The notes: generated by a model not told the origin, from the letters alone. A stretch of 25,707 bases of DNA from Clostridia bacterium (GCA_017408535.1 JAFQUL010000222.1:1-25707); one strand, 5' to 3'. Positions 1 to 7,793 are shown, counted from the first letter of the stretch. Translations and numbers: made by a program.

Positions 1-195
1 ATACTTCTTCCCGCTTGCAGAAAGTTCTTCTGCGGAAGATATATCCCCGCTTAAAATACTTGAACCAACGTTTTCAAAGATGTCGTGTTCGGTGGTATCA
101 TCCGGTGTGTTTGTGGGTGTCTCGGTGTTTCTGCATGAGGCGAAAGAAAGGAACATCAGCGAAAGAAAGAATAAAACGGATAAAATTTTTTTCAT
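1..195 (-). CDS. Lipoprotein, N-terminal part (cut by left window edge)
   Basis: The minus strand reads an open frame of 65 codons from an ATG at 195 to the window edge with no stop. The product begins with Met-Lys-Lys, a hydrophobic stretch and a lipobox ending LSFASC (Cys21), so it should be a secreted, lipid-anchored protein. After the cysteine comes a Thr/Asn/Pro/Asp-rich linker (about residues 23-37) typical of surface lipoproteins, then the start of a folded region. A ribosome site (AAGGAG) lies 7 nt before the ATG. The gene follows the sigma factor on the same strand after 91 nt, so the two may be co-transcribed. The lipoprotein could then be a target or sensor partner of that factor, which is inference. 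Too little is present to assign a family. Confidence 0.8.
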   Translation of the reverse strand, partial: MKKILSVLFFLSLMFLSFASCRNTETPTNTPDDTTEHDIFENVGSSILSGDISSAEELSASGKKY

Positions 196-286
196 AAGCG
201 TCTCCTTGCTGTAAACGTTTTGCGTAACTCTTATCATCGATTTGTTAACCATCTTGAAAAAACTTAATTACTTTCTGATAACGCGT

Positions 287-1879
287 TTATCTTTCTTTGA
301 TCAGAAAATAACAACATGCCGCACCTGAGGGTTCTTCGGGTACTGTTAATCTTCCGCTCTCAACCTCTTCATTTATCAGCATGGTGTGTATTCGCGTAAT
401 GTGGTATAGCGAAAACGCTTCACAATCATCTCTGAAGTCCGGCGGACAGGCTTTGGTAAATATCTGTATAGATCTATCCAGTATTTCGGATAGGGTTTCT
501 GTAATCTTTTCTGCCAGAGGATGATCTTTTATCAGTGCATTTATCCTTTTTTGATTTTTTTCTGTGAAGGTGAAAATCATCGGGACGACAGCCCCGTCTT
601 CTTCCTCGTATGCAAACACGTTATTAATATTTCTATCCCATAATGCTTTTTCTGAGTCCGATAGGGATGAAACAGTACGCTTATCTCTAAAAATATTCGC
701 ATACAGTTCAGAGTCAGCCGTAAACATATTAAGCATTTTGTTTTCAAACCCGTAGTTAAGAACAGAATACCTAAAGAACGAAACGTTTTCAGTCCAAAGG
801 TGCCTAAAACCCATTCGAGGTTCAGAAATGTTGGTTTGTTCGAAGCAGATGATCCTGTATTCACCCGTGTCGGGGTCAAGTTTATCTCTGGTACGAAAAT
901 CCAGAAAAACATCAACGGCATAGAGCAGAAATAACCATTTTAGATCGCTGTCACTAAGTCTTTCGGTAACCGTGCCGAGACTGCGGATGTCCGGGAGAAG
1001 ATCGGATACTACAGTGTCTATATCAGTACTCAGTTCCTTTATATATCGGTTCTGAAGGCTGTATATCTCATACTGACTTTCTTTACTTGCTATAAAAAAG
1101 TTGGTTACGTATCTGTCACCGATCTCTTTAAGGAGCTCATTTTTTGTAAGTATTCTTATTTCCTCTTCAATATACGGTACCGCAGTTCCCAGCGCTATTG
1201 CAAGTTCTTCTACCGTGCTGGGGTTTTCATAAGCCTCAAGCAAAATGTTTTGGGGCAAAAGTCTTTTGAGATAGGTATACAACGGTTTTGGGTTGTTGCC
1301 TAATATACAGAAATCTACCTCCCCGGGATGATAACTTCTCGGTCCTAATGTTCTTGCCATTTCCATACCTTCCTTTAATGCTTTTCTTGCTCTGAATAAT
1401 CTGACTCTTACCGCACTCTCGCTTGCTCCGATTGACTCGGCAATTTCCTTGATTGGCTTGTCTTCAATGTAATACGCGACGATAAGCTCTCTGTATGAGG
1501 ATGAGATAAAGGCTAACTCTCTGCGCAAAAGCTCAAGATCATCTTTTTTCAATATCATATCCTCAGTTATGGCATCTTCATCTATAATGTCATATTCACT
1601 TACGTCCAGCTCACTTATCCATCTGTCATGTTCATTCTTTTTCTTTGCCCACATACTGCTGCGGTTTCTCGCTATCTGCCAAAACCACGCAGAAAAATTT
1701 ACCGTTGCGGGACAGCGTTTGTGGGAGGAAAGAACGTTTATCACTATCTCCGATACGAGATTCTCCGCCTCATAGCGGTCCCCCGTCTTTTCAAGGCAGA
1801 AATAGAACAGCTTGTCCATGTAGTTTGAGGTTAACTCACGAATTAAAGTTTCATTATCGTATAAGTTGTTCGACATCAT
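287..1879 (-). CDS. ECF-like RNA polymerase sigma factor with long C-terminal extension
   Basis: 530 residues. Residues about 20-80 match sigma-70 region 2 (acidic helices, then the FSAWFWQIARN segment). Residues about 115-170 match region 4, a helix-turn-helix with KPIKEIAESIGASESAVR and the LFRARKALKE end helix typical of ECF factors. Such factors are usually under 200 residues. Here about 350 more follow, beginning with a winged-helix-like stretch (about 205-260, TVEELAIALGTAVPYIEEE) and continuing as a soluble domain I do not recognise, with no membrane segment. Fused C-terminal domains in some ECF groups modulate the factor in place of an anti-sigma protein. That is a likely but unproven role here, and no anti-sigma gene is visible beside it. 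Two adjacent ATGs follow a strong AAGGGAGG site. The second (1876) has the more usual spacing. Confidence 0.85.
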   Translation of the reverse strand: MMSNNLYDNETLIRELTSNYMDKLFYFCLEKTGDRYEAENLVSEIVINVLSSHKRCPATVNFSAWFWQIARNRSSMWAKKKNEHDRWISELDVSEYDIIDEDAITEDMILKKDDLELLRRELAFISSSYRELIVAYYIEDKPIKEIAESIGASESAVRVRLFRARKALKEGMEMARTLGPRSYHPGEVDFCILGNNPKPLYTYLKRLLPQNILLEAYENPSTVEELAIALGTAVPYIEEEIRILTKNELLKEIGDRYVTNFFIASKESQYEIYSLQNRYIKELSTDIDTVVSDLLPDIRSLGTVTERLSDSDLKWLFLLYAVDVFLDFRTRDKLDPDTGEYRIICFEQTNISEPRMGFRHLWTENVSFFRYSVLNYGFENKMLNMFTADSELYANIFRDKRTVSSLSDSEKALWDRNINNVFAYEEEDGAVVPMIFTFTEKNQKRINALIKDHPLAEKITETLSEILDRSIQIFTKACPPDFRDDCEAFSLYHITRIHTMLINEEVESGRLTVPEEPSGAACCYFLIKER

Positions 1880-1900
1880 AAAGCCTCCCTTATTCTATAT

Positions 1901-1928
1901 AGTATCGTTATCCGGATTTTTGTTACAA
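1901..1928 (-). promoter_or_regulatory. Putative promoter of the sigma factor gene
   Basis: On the minus strand TTGTAA (1928-1923) and GATACT (1906-1901) are separated by 16 nt and lie just before the ribosome site of the sigma gene. The same stretch can also be read as TGTAAC...CGATAC, which resembles an ECF-type promoter, so autoregulation is possible. However, the 14-nt gap in that reading is short for ECF factors. Confidence 0.4.
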
Positions 1929-1948
1929 AAAATTTTGTTTTTTTGTAA
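1923..1948. repeat. Perfect inverted repeat, 10-bp arms, 6-nt spacer
   Basis: TTACAAAAAA (1923-1932) is matched by TTTTTTGTAA (1939-1948). It overlaps the putative -35 of the sigma factor promoter, so it could be an operator. It is AT-rich, which lowers its significance. Confidence 0.55.
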
Positions 1949-1988
1949 AAATATTATCATAAAAACCGATATAAAGCAAATTGATTGC

Positions 1989-2011
1989 CATTTCTACCAT
2001 TGGTAGAAATG
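1989..2011. repeat. Perfect palindrome, 10-bp arms, 3-nt spacer (operator-like)
   Basis: CATTTCTACC (1989-1998), a spacer of ATT, and GGTAGAAATG (2002-2011) form a perfect dyad in the divergent region between the sigma factor and the ArsR operon. The short spacer and lack of a T-tract fit a protein-binding site better than a terminator. Confidence 0.7.
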
Positions 2012-2022
2012 ATTAGAAATAT

Positions 2023-2054
2023 ATCAAATCACTATTGACAGAAAGTGATTTGAT
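2023..2054. repeat. Perfect inverted repeat overlapping the ArsR-operon promoter
   Basis: ATCAAATCACT (2023-2033) and AGTGATTTGAT (2044-2054) are exact reverse complements separated by 10 nt. The -35 box TTGACA (2035-2040) lies in the spacer and the right arm fills the -35/-10 gap. A regulator bound here would block RNA polymerase. The ArsR-family and XRE-family products encoded by the same transcript are the obvious candidates, by inference. Confidence 0.75.
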
Positions 2055-2063
2055 GTGTATCAT
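2035..2063 (+). promoter_or_regulatory. Sigma-A promoter of the 2106-3803 operon
   Basis: TTGACA at 2035-2040, 17 nt, TATCAT at 2058-2063. It shows that the GTG at 2055, the first possible start of the downstream frame, is upstream of the transcript start. This supports the ATG at 2106 instead. Confidence 0.8.
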
Positions 2064-2105
2064 ATTACTGTAAGAGCCGGCGGCAATGTAAAAGGAGATG
2101 ATGAA

Positions 2106-3059
2106 ATGACAAATAACGAGATATATGATGGTTTGATACAGATCGTAATGAAGCGGATAGAGGATAGCACGGCGCGCCTTGCCGCGGTACCTAAGGAGAA
2201 CAAAAAAGAGAAGAAGGCTCTGATAATAGAATCGGAAATGTATAAGCTGTTTCTCCGTGCGGGTTTTCTTTATTCTGCGCGGGATAATGAAGAGGTTATG
2301 AATACAAGGCGGAATATTACGGCGAGACTTCTTGAACATTATCCCCATATTCAGAAGTATTTTTCCGCACTCGATAAGCAAGATAAAGAAAGATTTTATT
2401 ACACCTTTCAGGCTGAGATATATATGCGTAACCAGATTTACGAGGGGTACCTTAAGGAGCTTCACTGTGCGGAAGCGGCGGGAGACGAGACGGCTTTGTT
2501 TGAACTTAGGATAAAGGCCGGTTCCCTTGAAAATGTATTTAGAGAATGGGAAGAGTGGCGCAGAGAAAACGGTATTTTCCCCGGAGTTTTTGAGATGGAA
2601 GAGTCGTGCTTTTACAGTGAGGCGTATAATCCGTTATCTGCCGAGGTCGACAGACTAAACGGATATTGCGATTACCTTGATACTTTACCCGAAGAAAAGA
2701 GCAGAAGCATTGCGGAATATAAGTGCGCGAAACAAAGGCTGTCAGCGGTGTCGCGTATAATGATGATGCTGTATCACGGCAACAGAGTAATGAAAAACGG
2801 GTGCGATCATATTGATATAGATAACTGTCTCAGAGAAAATCCGGATTATCAGAAGCTGTATGACGGTGCACCGGAGGATGAGAAGATAGATTACAAGCTG
2901 TATTACGGTATTATTTCCTGCATAGAAAAGACTGTATCTGACATTAAAGCGAAGCTTCAGCTTGCCAACGACTGGGAGAGAACAGAGCTTGAAGAAAAGC
3001 TCGGCGGGTTTATATACTCAAAGGAATGTCTTGATGAAGCGTGGGAGAAACGGATATGA
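2106..3059 (+). CDS. Hypothetical soluble protein in an ArsR-regulator operon
   Basis: 317 residues from the ATG at 2106, which follows an AAAGGAG site. Upstream in-frame codons start before the likely transcript start. I do not recognise the family. The protein has no signal peptide or membrane segment. It is rich in charged residues and predicted to be largely helical, with long Glu/Lys/Arg-rich stretches (residues about 10-45, 95-160 and 190-215). Scattered cysteines do not form an obvious metal motif. Its stop overlaps the start of the ArsR gene by 4 nt (ATGA), so the two are translationally coupled and probably function together. The protein might modulate or be controlled by the regulator, but nothing in the sequence proves either. 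Confidence 0.75.
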   Translation: MTNNEIYDGLIQIVMKRIEDSTARLAAVPKENKKEKKALIIESEMYKLFLRAGFLYSARDNEEVMNTRRNITARLLEHYPHIQKYFSALDKQDKERFYYTFQAEIYMRNQIYEGYLKELHCAEAAGDETALFELRIKAGSLENVFREWEEWRRENGIFPGVFEMEESCFYSEAYNPLSAEVDRLNGYCDYLDTLPEEKSRSIAEYKCAKQRLSAVSRIMMMLYHGNRVMKNGCDHIDIDNCLRENPDYQKLYDGAPEDEKIDYKLYYGIISCIEKTVSDIKAKLQLANDWERTELEEKLGGFIYSKECLDEAWEKRI

Positions 3060-3640
3060 AGGAAAAGCTTGAGCTTTTGAAGCTCCTTGCGGATGAGACC
3101 AGACTTAAAATACTTAATATCCTTATGCGTGAGGATTCATACGTAGAAAAGATAGCCTGTGACCTTTCTCTTACTCCTGCAACTATCTGTTATCACCTGA
3201 AGAAAATGGAGTCGGCGGGAATAGTCAGCTCTTCCAGATCACAGTTCTATATTATCTATTCCTTAAACAGAGACATATTCGACAAACCGCTGTATGAGCT
3301 TATAAAGGCGGATACACAGGTTATTACCCCTGAAGAAAAGTACAAAAAAGAGGTACTCTCAAATTTCTTCAAATACGGCAGACTCAAAACGATACCCATG
3401 CAGAGGAAAAAAAGAGAAATTGTTCTTTTGGAGATCGCAAAAAGCTTTGAGTATGGGGTAAAATACAGCGAAAAAGAGGTAAACGGGATCATACACCGTT
3501 TCCACGAGGATCACTGTACCATCCGCCGTGAAATGATCGCATCGGGCATTATGTCCCGCGAGAAAGAGATCTATTGGTTAAATAAAGATGAGAAAGATAA
3601 CGATAGCAGAGAAGATAAAAGCTTACCGCTCGGAAAATAA
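3056..3640 (+). CDS. ArsR-family winged-helix regulator with DUF2087 C-terminal domain
   Basis: 194 residues. Residues 1-80 form an ArsR-type winged helix: ADETRLKILNIL, then SLTPATICYHLKKMESAGIV as the recognition helix, then a wing. No Cys-x-Cys metal motif is seen in the recognition helix, so it is not obviously an arsenic or zinc sensor. Residues about 100-176 match DUF2087 (FFKYGRLKTIPMQRKKR, YSEKEVN, a conserved RRE segment and a terminal YW), a domain often fused to ArsR-like regulators in Bacillota. The ATG at 3056 is preferred to the GTG at 3041 because it overlaps the previous stop (ATGA) and gives the standard N-terminus. The last 53 nt overlap the XRE gene. A likely target is the inverted repeat over the operon's own promoter at 2023-2054 (inference). 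Confidence 0.88.
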   Translation: MKEKLELLKLLADETRLKILNILMREDSYVEKIACDLSLTPATICYHLKKMESAGIVSSSRSQFYIIYSLNRDIFDKPLYELIKADTQVITPEEKYKKEVLSNFFKYGRLKTIPMQRKKREIVLLEIAKSFEYGVKYSEKEVNGIIHRFHEDHCTIRREMIASGIMSREKEIYWLNKDEKDNDSREDKSLPLGK

Positions 3641-3803
3641 TATTACGCAAGAGGCATTCGGAGCACTTCTCGGATTATCGCCGCAGGCGGTATCCAAGTG
3701 GGAAAGAAGCGAGTGTTACCCGGATATAACTATACTTCCGGACCTGGCAGAGCTTTTCGGTTGCAGCGTAAACGACTTCTTTGAGTATACCGGTCACCGA
3801 TGA
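3588..3803 (+). CDS. Short XRE-family (HTH_3) transcriptional regulator
   Basis: 71 residues, nearly all helix-turn-helix: IAEKIKAYRSENNITQEAFG, then LLGLSPQAVSKWERSECYPD, then a final helix with AELFGCSVNDFF. This is the standard Cro/C1-type DNA-binding fold, here without a sensor domain. The ATG at 3588 lies inside the end of the ArsR gene in another frame (53-nt overlap), and no good ribosome site precedes it, so it probably depends on translation of the upstream gene. The HTH starts at about residue 5, so a shorter start is not possible without losing the domain. Its target is unknown. It could act at the palindromes upstream of the operon or on the oxidoreductase gene downstream. Confidence 0.85.
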   Translation: MRKITIAEKIKAYRSENNITQEAFGALLGLSPQAVSKWERSECYPDITILPDLAELFGCSVNDFFEYTGHR

Positions 3804-3821
3804 TCGGCATAATGTGAATTT

Positions 3822-3876
3822 CCTTCCGTTACTTTGCAAATACTAACTTTAGTATAAAGGTGACGGAAGGATTTTT
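3822..3876 (+). terminator. Terminator-like hairpin containing the downstream ribosome site
   Basis: CCTTCCGTTAC (3822-3832) pairs with GTGACGGAAGG (3860-3870), 11 bp with one U-G wobble. An inner stem ATACTA/TAGTAT sits at 3840-3845 and 3850-3855. A run of six T follows at 3872-3877, giving an intrinsic-terminator shape for the upstream operon. The 3' arm contains GGAAGG, the ribosome site of the next gene, so the structure could also act as an attenuator or translation block. Confidence 0.55.
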
Positions 3877-3877
3877 T

Positions 3878-5185
3878 ATGGAATCATTATGGAAAGCTAC
3901 AGCGGTAAAGCCGCAGTTTAAGAGACAAAGCGGGAAAATAAAGACAGACGTGCTTATCGTCGGCGGCGGTATCGCGGGGATACTGTGTGCCTATCTCCTT
4001 GACCGTGCCGGAGCAGATTATACTTTGATCGAAGCAGATGAGATATGCGGCGGAGTTACCGGAGATACAACTGCCAAGATAACACTTCAGCACGGACTGA
4101 TCTATCATAAGCTTAATGAGTACTTTGACCGTGATTATGCGAAAGCTTATTACAGTCTGCAGAAGGAGGCTCTTGAAAGCTATGCCCGGCTTTGCGGTAA
4201 TATTGACTGTGACTACAGGAGAAGAGATTCGGCGGTATATTCGCTTGATGACAGAGCTAAGCTTGAGTCTGAATATAAAGTCCTTGAGTCTATAGGTGCA
4301 GATGTACAGCTTGTGGCAGAGCTTCCTCTGCCGCTTAAAATTTGCGGCGGTATTAAAATACCGGATCAGGCGGAGTTTGACCCGTTGAAGTTCCTCTATT
4401 CGATATCAAGTGGACTAAATATCCTTGAGCACACTAAGGCAGAGGAGTTTACCACGGGTGGAGTCAAAACTAACAGAGGGATGATAGATGCAGACAGAAT
4501 AGTGATAGCTACCCATTTTCCGATAATAAACAAACACGGCGGATATTTTATTAAGATGTATCAACACCGTTCCTATGTAATTGCTCTTGAGAATGCCCCG
4601 GATGTGCGGGGTATGTACGTTGACTGTGATGACAGAGGAATGTCATTCAGAAACAGCGGGGACTTTCTGCTTCTCGGAGGGGGAGGACACAGAACAGGTA
4701 AGAAGGGCGGAGGCTGGCGTGAGCTTGAGAGCTTTGCAGGGAAAGCATTCCCCGGGAGCCGTATAAAATACAGATGGGCAACTCAGGACTGTATGACACT
4801 TGATTCGGTTCCTTACGTGGGAGAATATTCGTCCGGTACAAGAAATCTCTACGTTACCACCGGATACGGTAAATGGGGGATGACTAACGCTATGGTCTCT
4901 GCGGTGATCTTAAAAGGGATGCTGCTCGGACACAAGCCTGATTATATAGATGTGTTTTCACCCTCACGCTCTGTCTTTCGCCCTCAGCTTCTTAATAACA
5001 TCGGTGAATCTTTTCTCGGAATGGTGACTCCCAGAGTCCCCAGATGCCCGCATCTCGGTTGCGCCCTTAAATATAACAGAGCGGAGCATAGCTGGGACTG
5101 CTCCTGCCACGGCTCCCGTTTTACCGAGAATGGAGAGCTTATAAACGGTCCCGCTACGGGGGATATGAAAAGGAAAAGACAATAA
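3878..5185 (+). CDS. FAD-dependent oxidoreductase with C-terminal Rieske [2Fe-2S] domain
   Basis: 435 residues. A Rossmann FAD-binding motif (VLIVGGGIAGILCAYLLDR, residues about 25-43) starts a DAO-type fold. The C-terminus (387-420) is a complete Rieske signature: CPHLGC with Cys390 and His392, then CSCHGS with Cys408 and His411, plus the two extra cysteines (395, 410) that form a disulfide in many Rieske proteins. Proteins of this architecture are cytoplasmic flavoenzymes that oxidise a small substrate, with the Fe-S cluster as an electron relay. The substrate cannot be told from sequence. The ATG at 3878 follows GGAAGG at normal distance and is preferred to the GTG at 3860. The gene stands alone, after the regulator operon and before a strong terminator. 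Confidence 0.88.
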   Translation: MESLWKATAVKPQFKRQSGKIKTDVLIVGGGIAGILCAYLLDRAGADYTLIEADEICGGVTGDTTAKITLQHGLIYHKLNEYFDRDYAKAYYSLQKEALESYARLCGNIDCDYRRRDSAVYSLDDRAKLESEYKVLESIGADVQLVAELPLPLKICGGIKIPDQAEFDPLKFLYSISSGLNILEHTKAEEFTTGGVKTNRGMIDADRIVIATHFPIINKHGGYFIKMYQHRSYVIALENAPDVRGMYVDCDDRGMSFRNSGDFLLLGGGGHRTGKKGGGWRELESFAGKAFPGSRIKYRWATQDCMTLDSVPYVGEYSSGTRNLYVTTGYGKWGMTNAMVSAVILKGMLLGHKPDYIDVFSPSRSVFRPQLLNNIGESFLGMVTPRVPRCPHLGCALKYNRAEHSWDCSCHGSRFTENGELINGPATGDMKRKRQ

Positions 5186-5220
5186 AAAGATCACGCTGCG
5201 TTTAGCAGCGTGATCTTTTT
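5184..5220. terminator. Bidirectional Rho-independent terminator
   Basis: A perfect stem of about 16 bp (AAGATCACGCTGC paired with GCAGCGTGATCTT plus flanking A/T pairs) encloses the loop GTTTA (5200-5204). It has an A-tract on one side and a T-tract on the other. It separates the convergent Rieske-FAD gene and sugar-acid operon and can serve both. Confidence 0.93.
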
Positions 5221-5229
5221 ATAATAAAA

Positions 5230-6306
5230 TTATCTCTTAACTCTTGCGTTACCGCCCCAGATGCTCCAAACCTGCTCCTCGTCTGCAGGCTGTGCATAGT
5301 CGGTAAGGAAGGTGGTGGCCATAGCACCGGTTGCCCAGCCGAACTGTACCCACTTCTCGGGTTCCCAACCGCGGAGGATGGAGTAGAGAAGACCGCCTAC
5401 GAAGCCGTCGCCGCCGCCGATTCTGTCAAGAACGCGGATCTCACGGGGCTCCTCGATATACCAATCGTCGCCCACAAGGGTGATAGCGCCCCAAAGGTGG
5501 CTGTTTACGTTGATAACCTGACGGAGAGTGGTAGCAAATACAGAGGTGTCGGGGAATGCTTTCTTTACTCTTGCGGTCATTTCCTTGAAGCTTTCGATCT
5601 TGGATGCAATATCCTTGCCGCCTGCCTCAGGGCCCTCTATGCCGAGAGAAAGCTGGAAGTCCTCCTCGTTACCGATGAGGATATCGGAGATGCTTGCGAT
5701 CTCGGTGAAAATGTCGTGAAGCTCCTTCTCTCTGCCTTCCCAGAAGGATGCACGGTAGTTGAGGTCAAAGGAGATGAGAGTGCCGTACTTCTTTGCGGCA
5801 CGTGCAAGCTCAAGGCAGAACTTACTGGTGTCTTTGGAAAGCGCACCTATAAGGCCGGAGAGGTGAAGTATCTGAACGCCCTCCTCACCGAAAATTCTTT
5901 CAAGATCAAAGTCCTCAATGGAGAGGGTGCGTCCAACCTCACCTGCGCGGTCGTTGTGAACACGGGGACCGCGGGTACCGTAGCCGCTGTCAGCGATGTT
6001 GAACTGATGGCGGTAGCCCCAGGGGCCGCCCTGCTCAACCTCCTTACCCTCAAAGTCCATTCCGCGGGCACGGAGATTACTCTTGATAAATGCGGCGATA
6101 GGGCTGCCTTTAACGAATTTGGTAAGCACCTTAACGGGAAGACCGAGGTAAGAGGAAATGCTGGCAACGTTGGTCTCAGCACTGGTCGCCTGCATACGGA
6201 ACATATCGCTTGCCTGAACGGGCTGACCGTTCTCGGGAGTGATACGAACGCCCATACTGGTGGGAACTACAAGAGAATATTTACAGTTTTTTCTGAGTTC
6301 TTTCAT
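5230..6306 (-). CDS. kdgK: PfkB-family sugar kinase, probably 2-keto-3-deoxygluconate kinase
   Basis: 358 residues. The PfkB signature near the C-terminus is DRIGGGDGFVGGLL (about 294-307), with Asp300 as the catalytic base and the Gly-rich anion hole. SFDLNYRASFW (about 179-189) and the NEED motif (213-216) are typical of KDG kinases. These phosphorylate 2-keto-3-deoxygluconate with ATP to the 6-phosphate, which KDPG aldolase then splits. The N-terminus has a Gly/Ser substrate-binding region as in the family. An AAAGGG ribosome site precedes the ATG, and the gene begins 18 nt after the 6-phosphogluconate dehydrogenase stop, as last gene of the operon. The family call is firm. The substrate is inferred from motifs and sugar-acid context, and fructokinase is a less likely alternative. 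No KDPG aldolase is present in the window. Confidence 0.8.
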   Translation of the reverse strand: MKELRKNCKYSLVVPTSMGVRITPENGQPVQASDMFRMQATSAETNVASISSYLGLPVKVLTKFVKGSPIAAFIKSNLRARGMDFEGKEVEQGGPWGYRHQFNIADSGYGTRGPRVHNDRAGEVGRTLSIEDFDLERIFGEEGVQILHLSGLIGALSKDTSKFCLELARAAKKYGTLISFDLNYRASFWEGREKELHDIFTEIASISDILIGNEEDFQLSLGIEGPEAGGKDIASKIESFKEMTARVKKAFPDTSVFATTLRQVINVNSHLWGAITLVGDDWYIEEPREIRVLDRIGGGDGFVGGLLYSILRGWEPEKWVQFGWATGAMATTFLTDYAQPADEEQVWSIWGGNARVKR

Positions 6307-6324
6307 TTTTATACCCTTTCTTTA

Positions 6325-7776
6325 TCAGACCACATAGTTGGATGCAGCGGTGTCTCCGCCCTCACCGGTCCAGTTGGTGTGGAAGAACTGACCGCGGGGA
6401 GCGTCAACTCTCTCATAGGTGTGAGCGCCGAAATAGTCACGCTGAGCCTGAAGAAGGTTAGCGGGAAGTCTCTCAGCACGGTATCCGTCGTAGTAAGAAA
6501 GTGCGGTAGTCATAGCGGGAGCAGGGATGCCGTTTGTAATAGCGGCAGCACAAACACGGCGCCAGCCGGCCTGAGCCTTGTCCATAACACCCTTGAAATA
6601 AGGATCAAGAAGAAGGTTGGTAAGAGAGGGATCATTGTCAAATGCTTCCTTGATCTTGCCGAGGAATACGCTTCTGATAATGCATCCGCCTCTCCACATG
6701 AGAGCGATTCCGCCGTAGTTAAGGTTCCAGCCGTAGGTCTTTGCTGCTGCACGCATGAGGGTATAGCCCTGAGCGTAAGAAACGATCTTAGCTGCAAAGA
6801 GAGCATCCTTAATGTCAGCGATGAACTGAGCTCTGTCACCCTCAAACTTGGGGGTAGGTCCGGTGAGTACCTTGGATGCGGCAACTCTCTCTTCCTTTAT
6901 TGCGCTGAGGCAACGGGAGAATACTGCTTCACCGATAAGAGTAAGCGGAACGCCCTCGTCAAGTGCGGCAATACCGGTCCACTTGCCGGTCCCCTTCTGG
7001 CCGGCTGTGTCAAGGATCTTCTCAACGATGGGAGATCCGTCTGTATCCTTGTATGCAAGAATGTCACGGGTGATCTCTATAAGATAGCTGTCAAGATCGC
7101 CCTTGTTATATTCTGCGAATATCTCGTGCATCTCATCTGCGGTAAGACCGAGATAGTCACGCATAAGCTGATATGCCTCACAAATAAGCTGCATATCACC
7201 GTACTCGAGACCGTTGTGTACCATCTTGACAAAGTGCCCTGCACCGTTCTCACCTACCCAGTCACAGCAGGGAGCACCGTTTTCAACTTTTGCACAGATA
7301 GCCTGAAGAATAGGCTTAACAGACGGCCATGCGGCGGGAGATCCGCCGGGCATCATGCTGGGACCCTTAAGAGCACCTTCCTCACCGCCGGAAACACCGG
7401 TACCGATGTAAAGAAGACCCTTGGACTCAACGTAAGCAGTACGGCGAGCGGTGTCAGGAAAGTGGGAGTTACCGCCGTCAATGAGAATATCGCCTTCCTC
7501 GAGCATGGGGATGAGCTGTTCGATCATATTGTCAACCGCCTCACCGGCTTTGATCATCATCATGATCTTACGGGGCTTTGCAAGAGAAGCTACGAGCTCC
7601 TCAAGAGTATAAGTACCAACGATGTTCTTACCCTTGGCACGGCCCTCAACAAAGTTCTTTACCTTCTCGGTGGTACGGTTGAACACCGAAACGGTAAAGC
7701 CCTTGCTTTCCATGTTCATAACCAGATTCTCGCCCATTACGGCAAGACCGATAAGTCCGATGTCTGATTTTTTCAT
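6325..7776 (-). CDS. gnd: 6-phosphogluconate dehydrogenase, decarboxylating
   Basis: 483 residues, the normal length. It converts 6-phosphogluconate and NADP+ to ribulose 5-phosphate, CO2 and NADPH. The N-terminal Rossmann motif is IGLIGLAVMGENLVMNM, followed by NRTTEKV, which suits NADP+. The family signature IDGGNSHFPDT lies at about 99-109. Active-site Lys184 and Glu191 sit in HFVKMVHNGLEYGDMQ, and GVSGGEEGALKGPSMMPGG (127-145) and KGTGKWT are also present. The ATG at 7776 follows a GGAAGG ribosome site. An upstream TTG at 7797 overlaps the preceding gene's end and is less likely. The gene sits between the PHP pair and the kinase with short gaps (17 and 18 nt), so it is in the same transcript. 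No zwf or pgl is seen, which fits a role on imported or epimerised aldonates. Confidence 0.96.
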   Translation of the reverse strand: MKKSDIGLIGLAVMGENLVMNMESKGFTVSVFNRTTEKVKNFVEGRAKGKNIVGTYTLEELVASLAKPRKIMMMIKAGEAVDNMIEQLIPMLEEGDILIDGGNSHFPDTARRTAYVESKGLLYIGTGVSGGEEGALKGPSMMPGGSPAAWPSVKPILQAICAKVENGAPCCDWVGENGAGHFVKMVHNGLEYGDMQLICEAYQLMRDYLGLTADEMHEIFAEYNKGDLDSYLIEITRDILAYKDTDGSPIVEKILDTAGQKGTGKWTGIAALDEGVPLTLIGEAVFSRCLSAIKEERVAASKVLTGPTPKFEGDRAQFIADIKDALFAAKIVSYAQGYTLMRAAAKTYGWNLNYGGIALMWRGGCIIRSVFLGKIKEAFDNDPSLTNLLLDPYFKGVMDKAQAGWRRVCAAAITNGIPAPAMTTALSYYDGYRAERLPANLLQAQRDYFGAHTYERVDAPRGQFFHTNWTGEGGDTAASNYVV

Positions 7777-7793
7777 TTTATTTTTACCTTCCT

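Noticed and set aside
2055..2105. GTG at 2055 as start of the 317-residue gene
   Set aside because: It lies between the -35 and -10 of a consensus promoter, so it would not be in the transcript. The ATG at 2106 has an AAAGGAG site.
2013..2465. A 150-codon minus-strand frame with hydrophobic stretches
   Set aside because: It runs through the promoter region and antisense to the 317-residue gene, has no plausible ribosome site, and its hydrophobicity reflects the complement of a charged helical protein.
5497..7767. A 756-codon open frame on the plus strand
   Set aside because: It lies opposite the kinase and gnd genes, whose motifs are unmistakable. Its product is Cys/Val/Ser-rich with no recognisable domain, as expected for a mirror frame.
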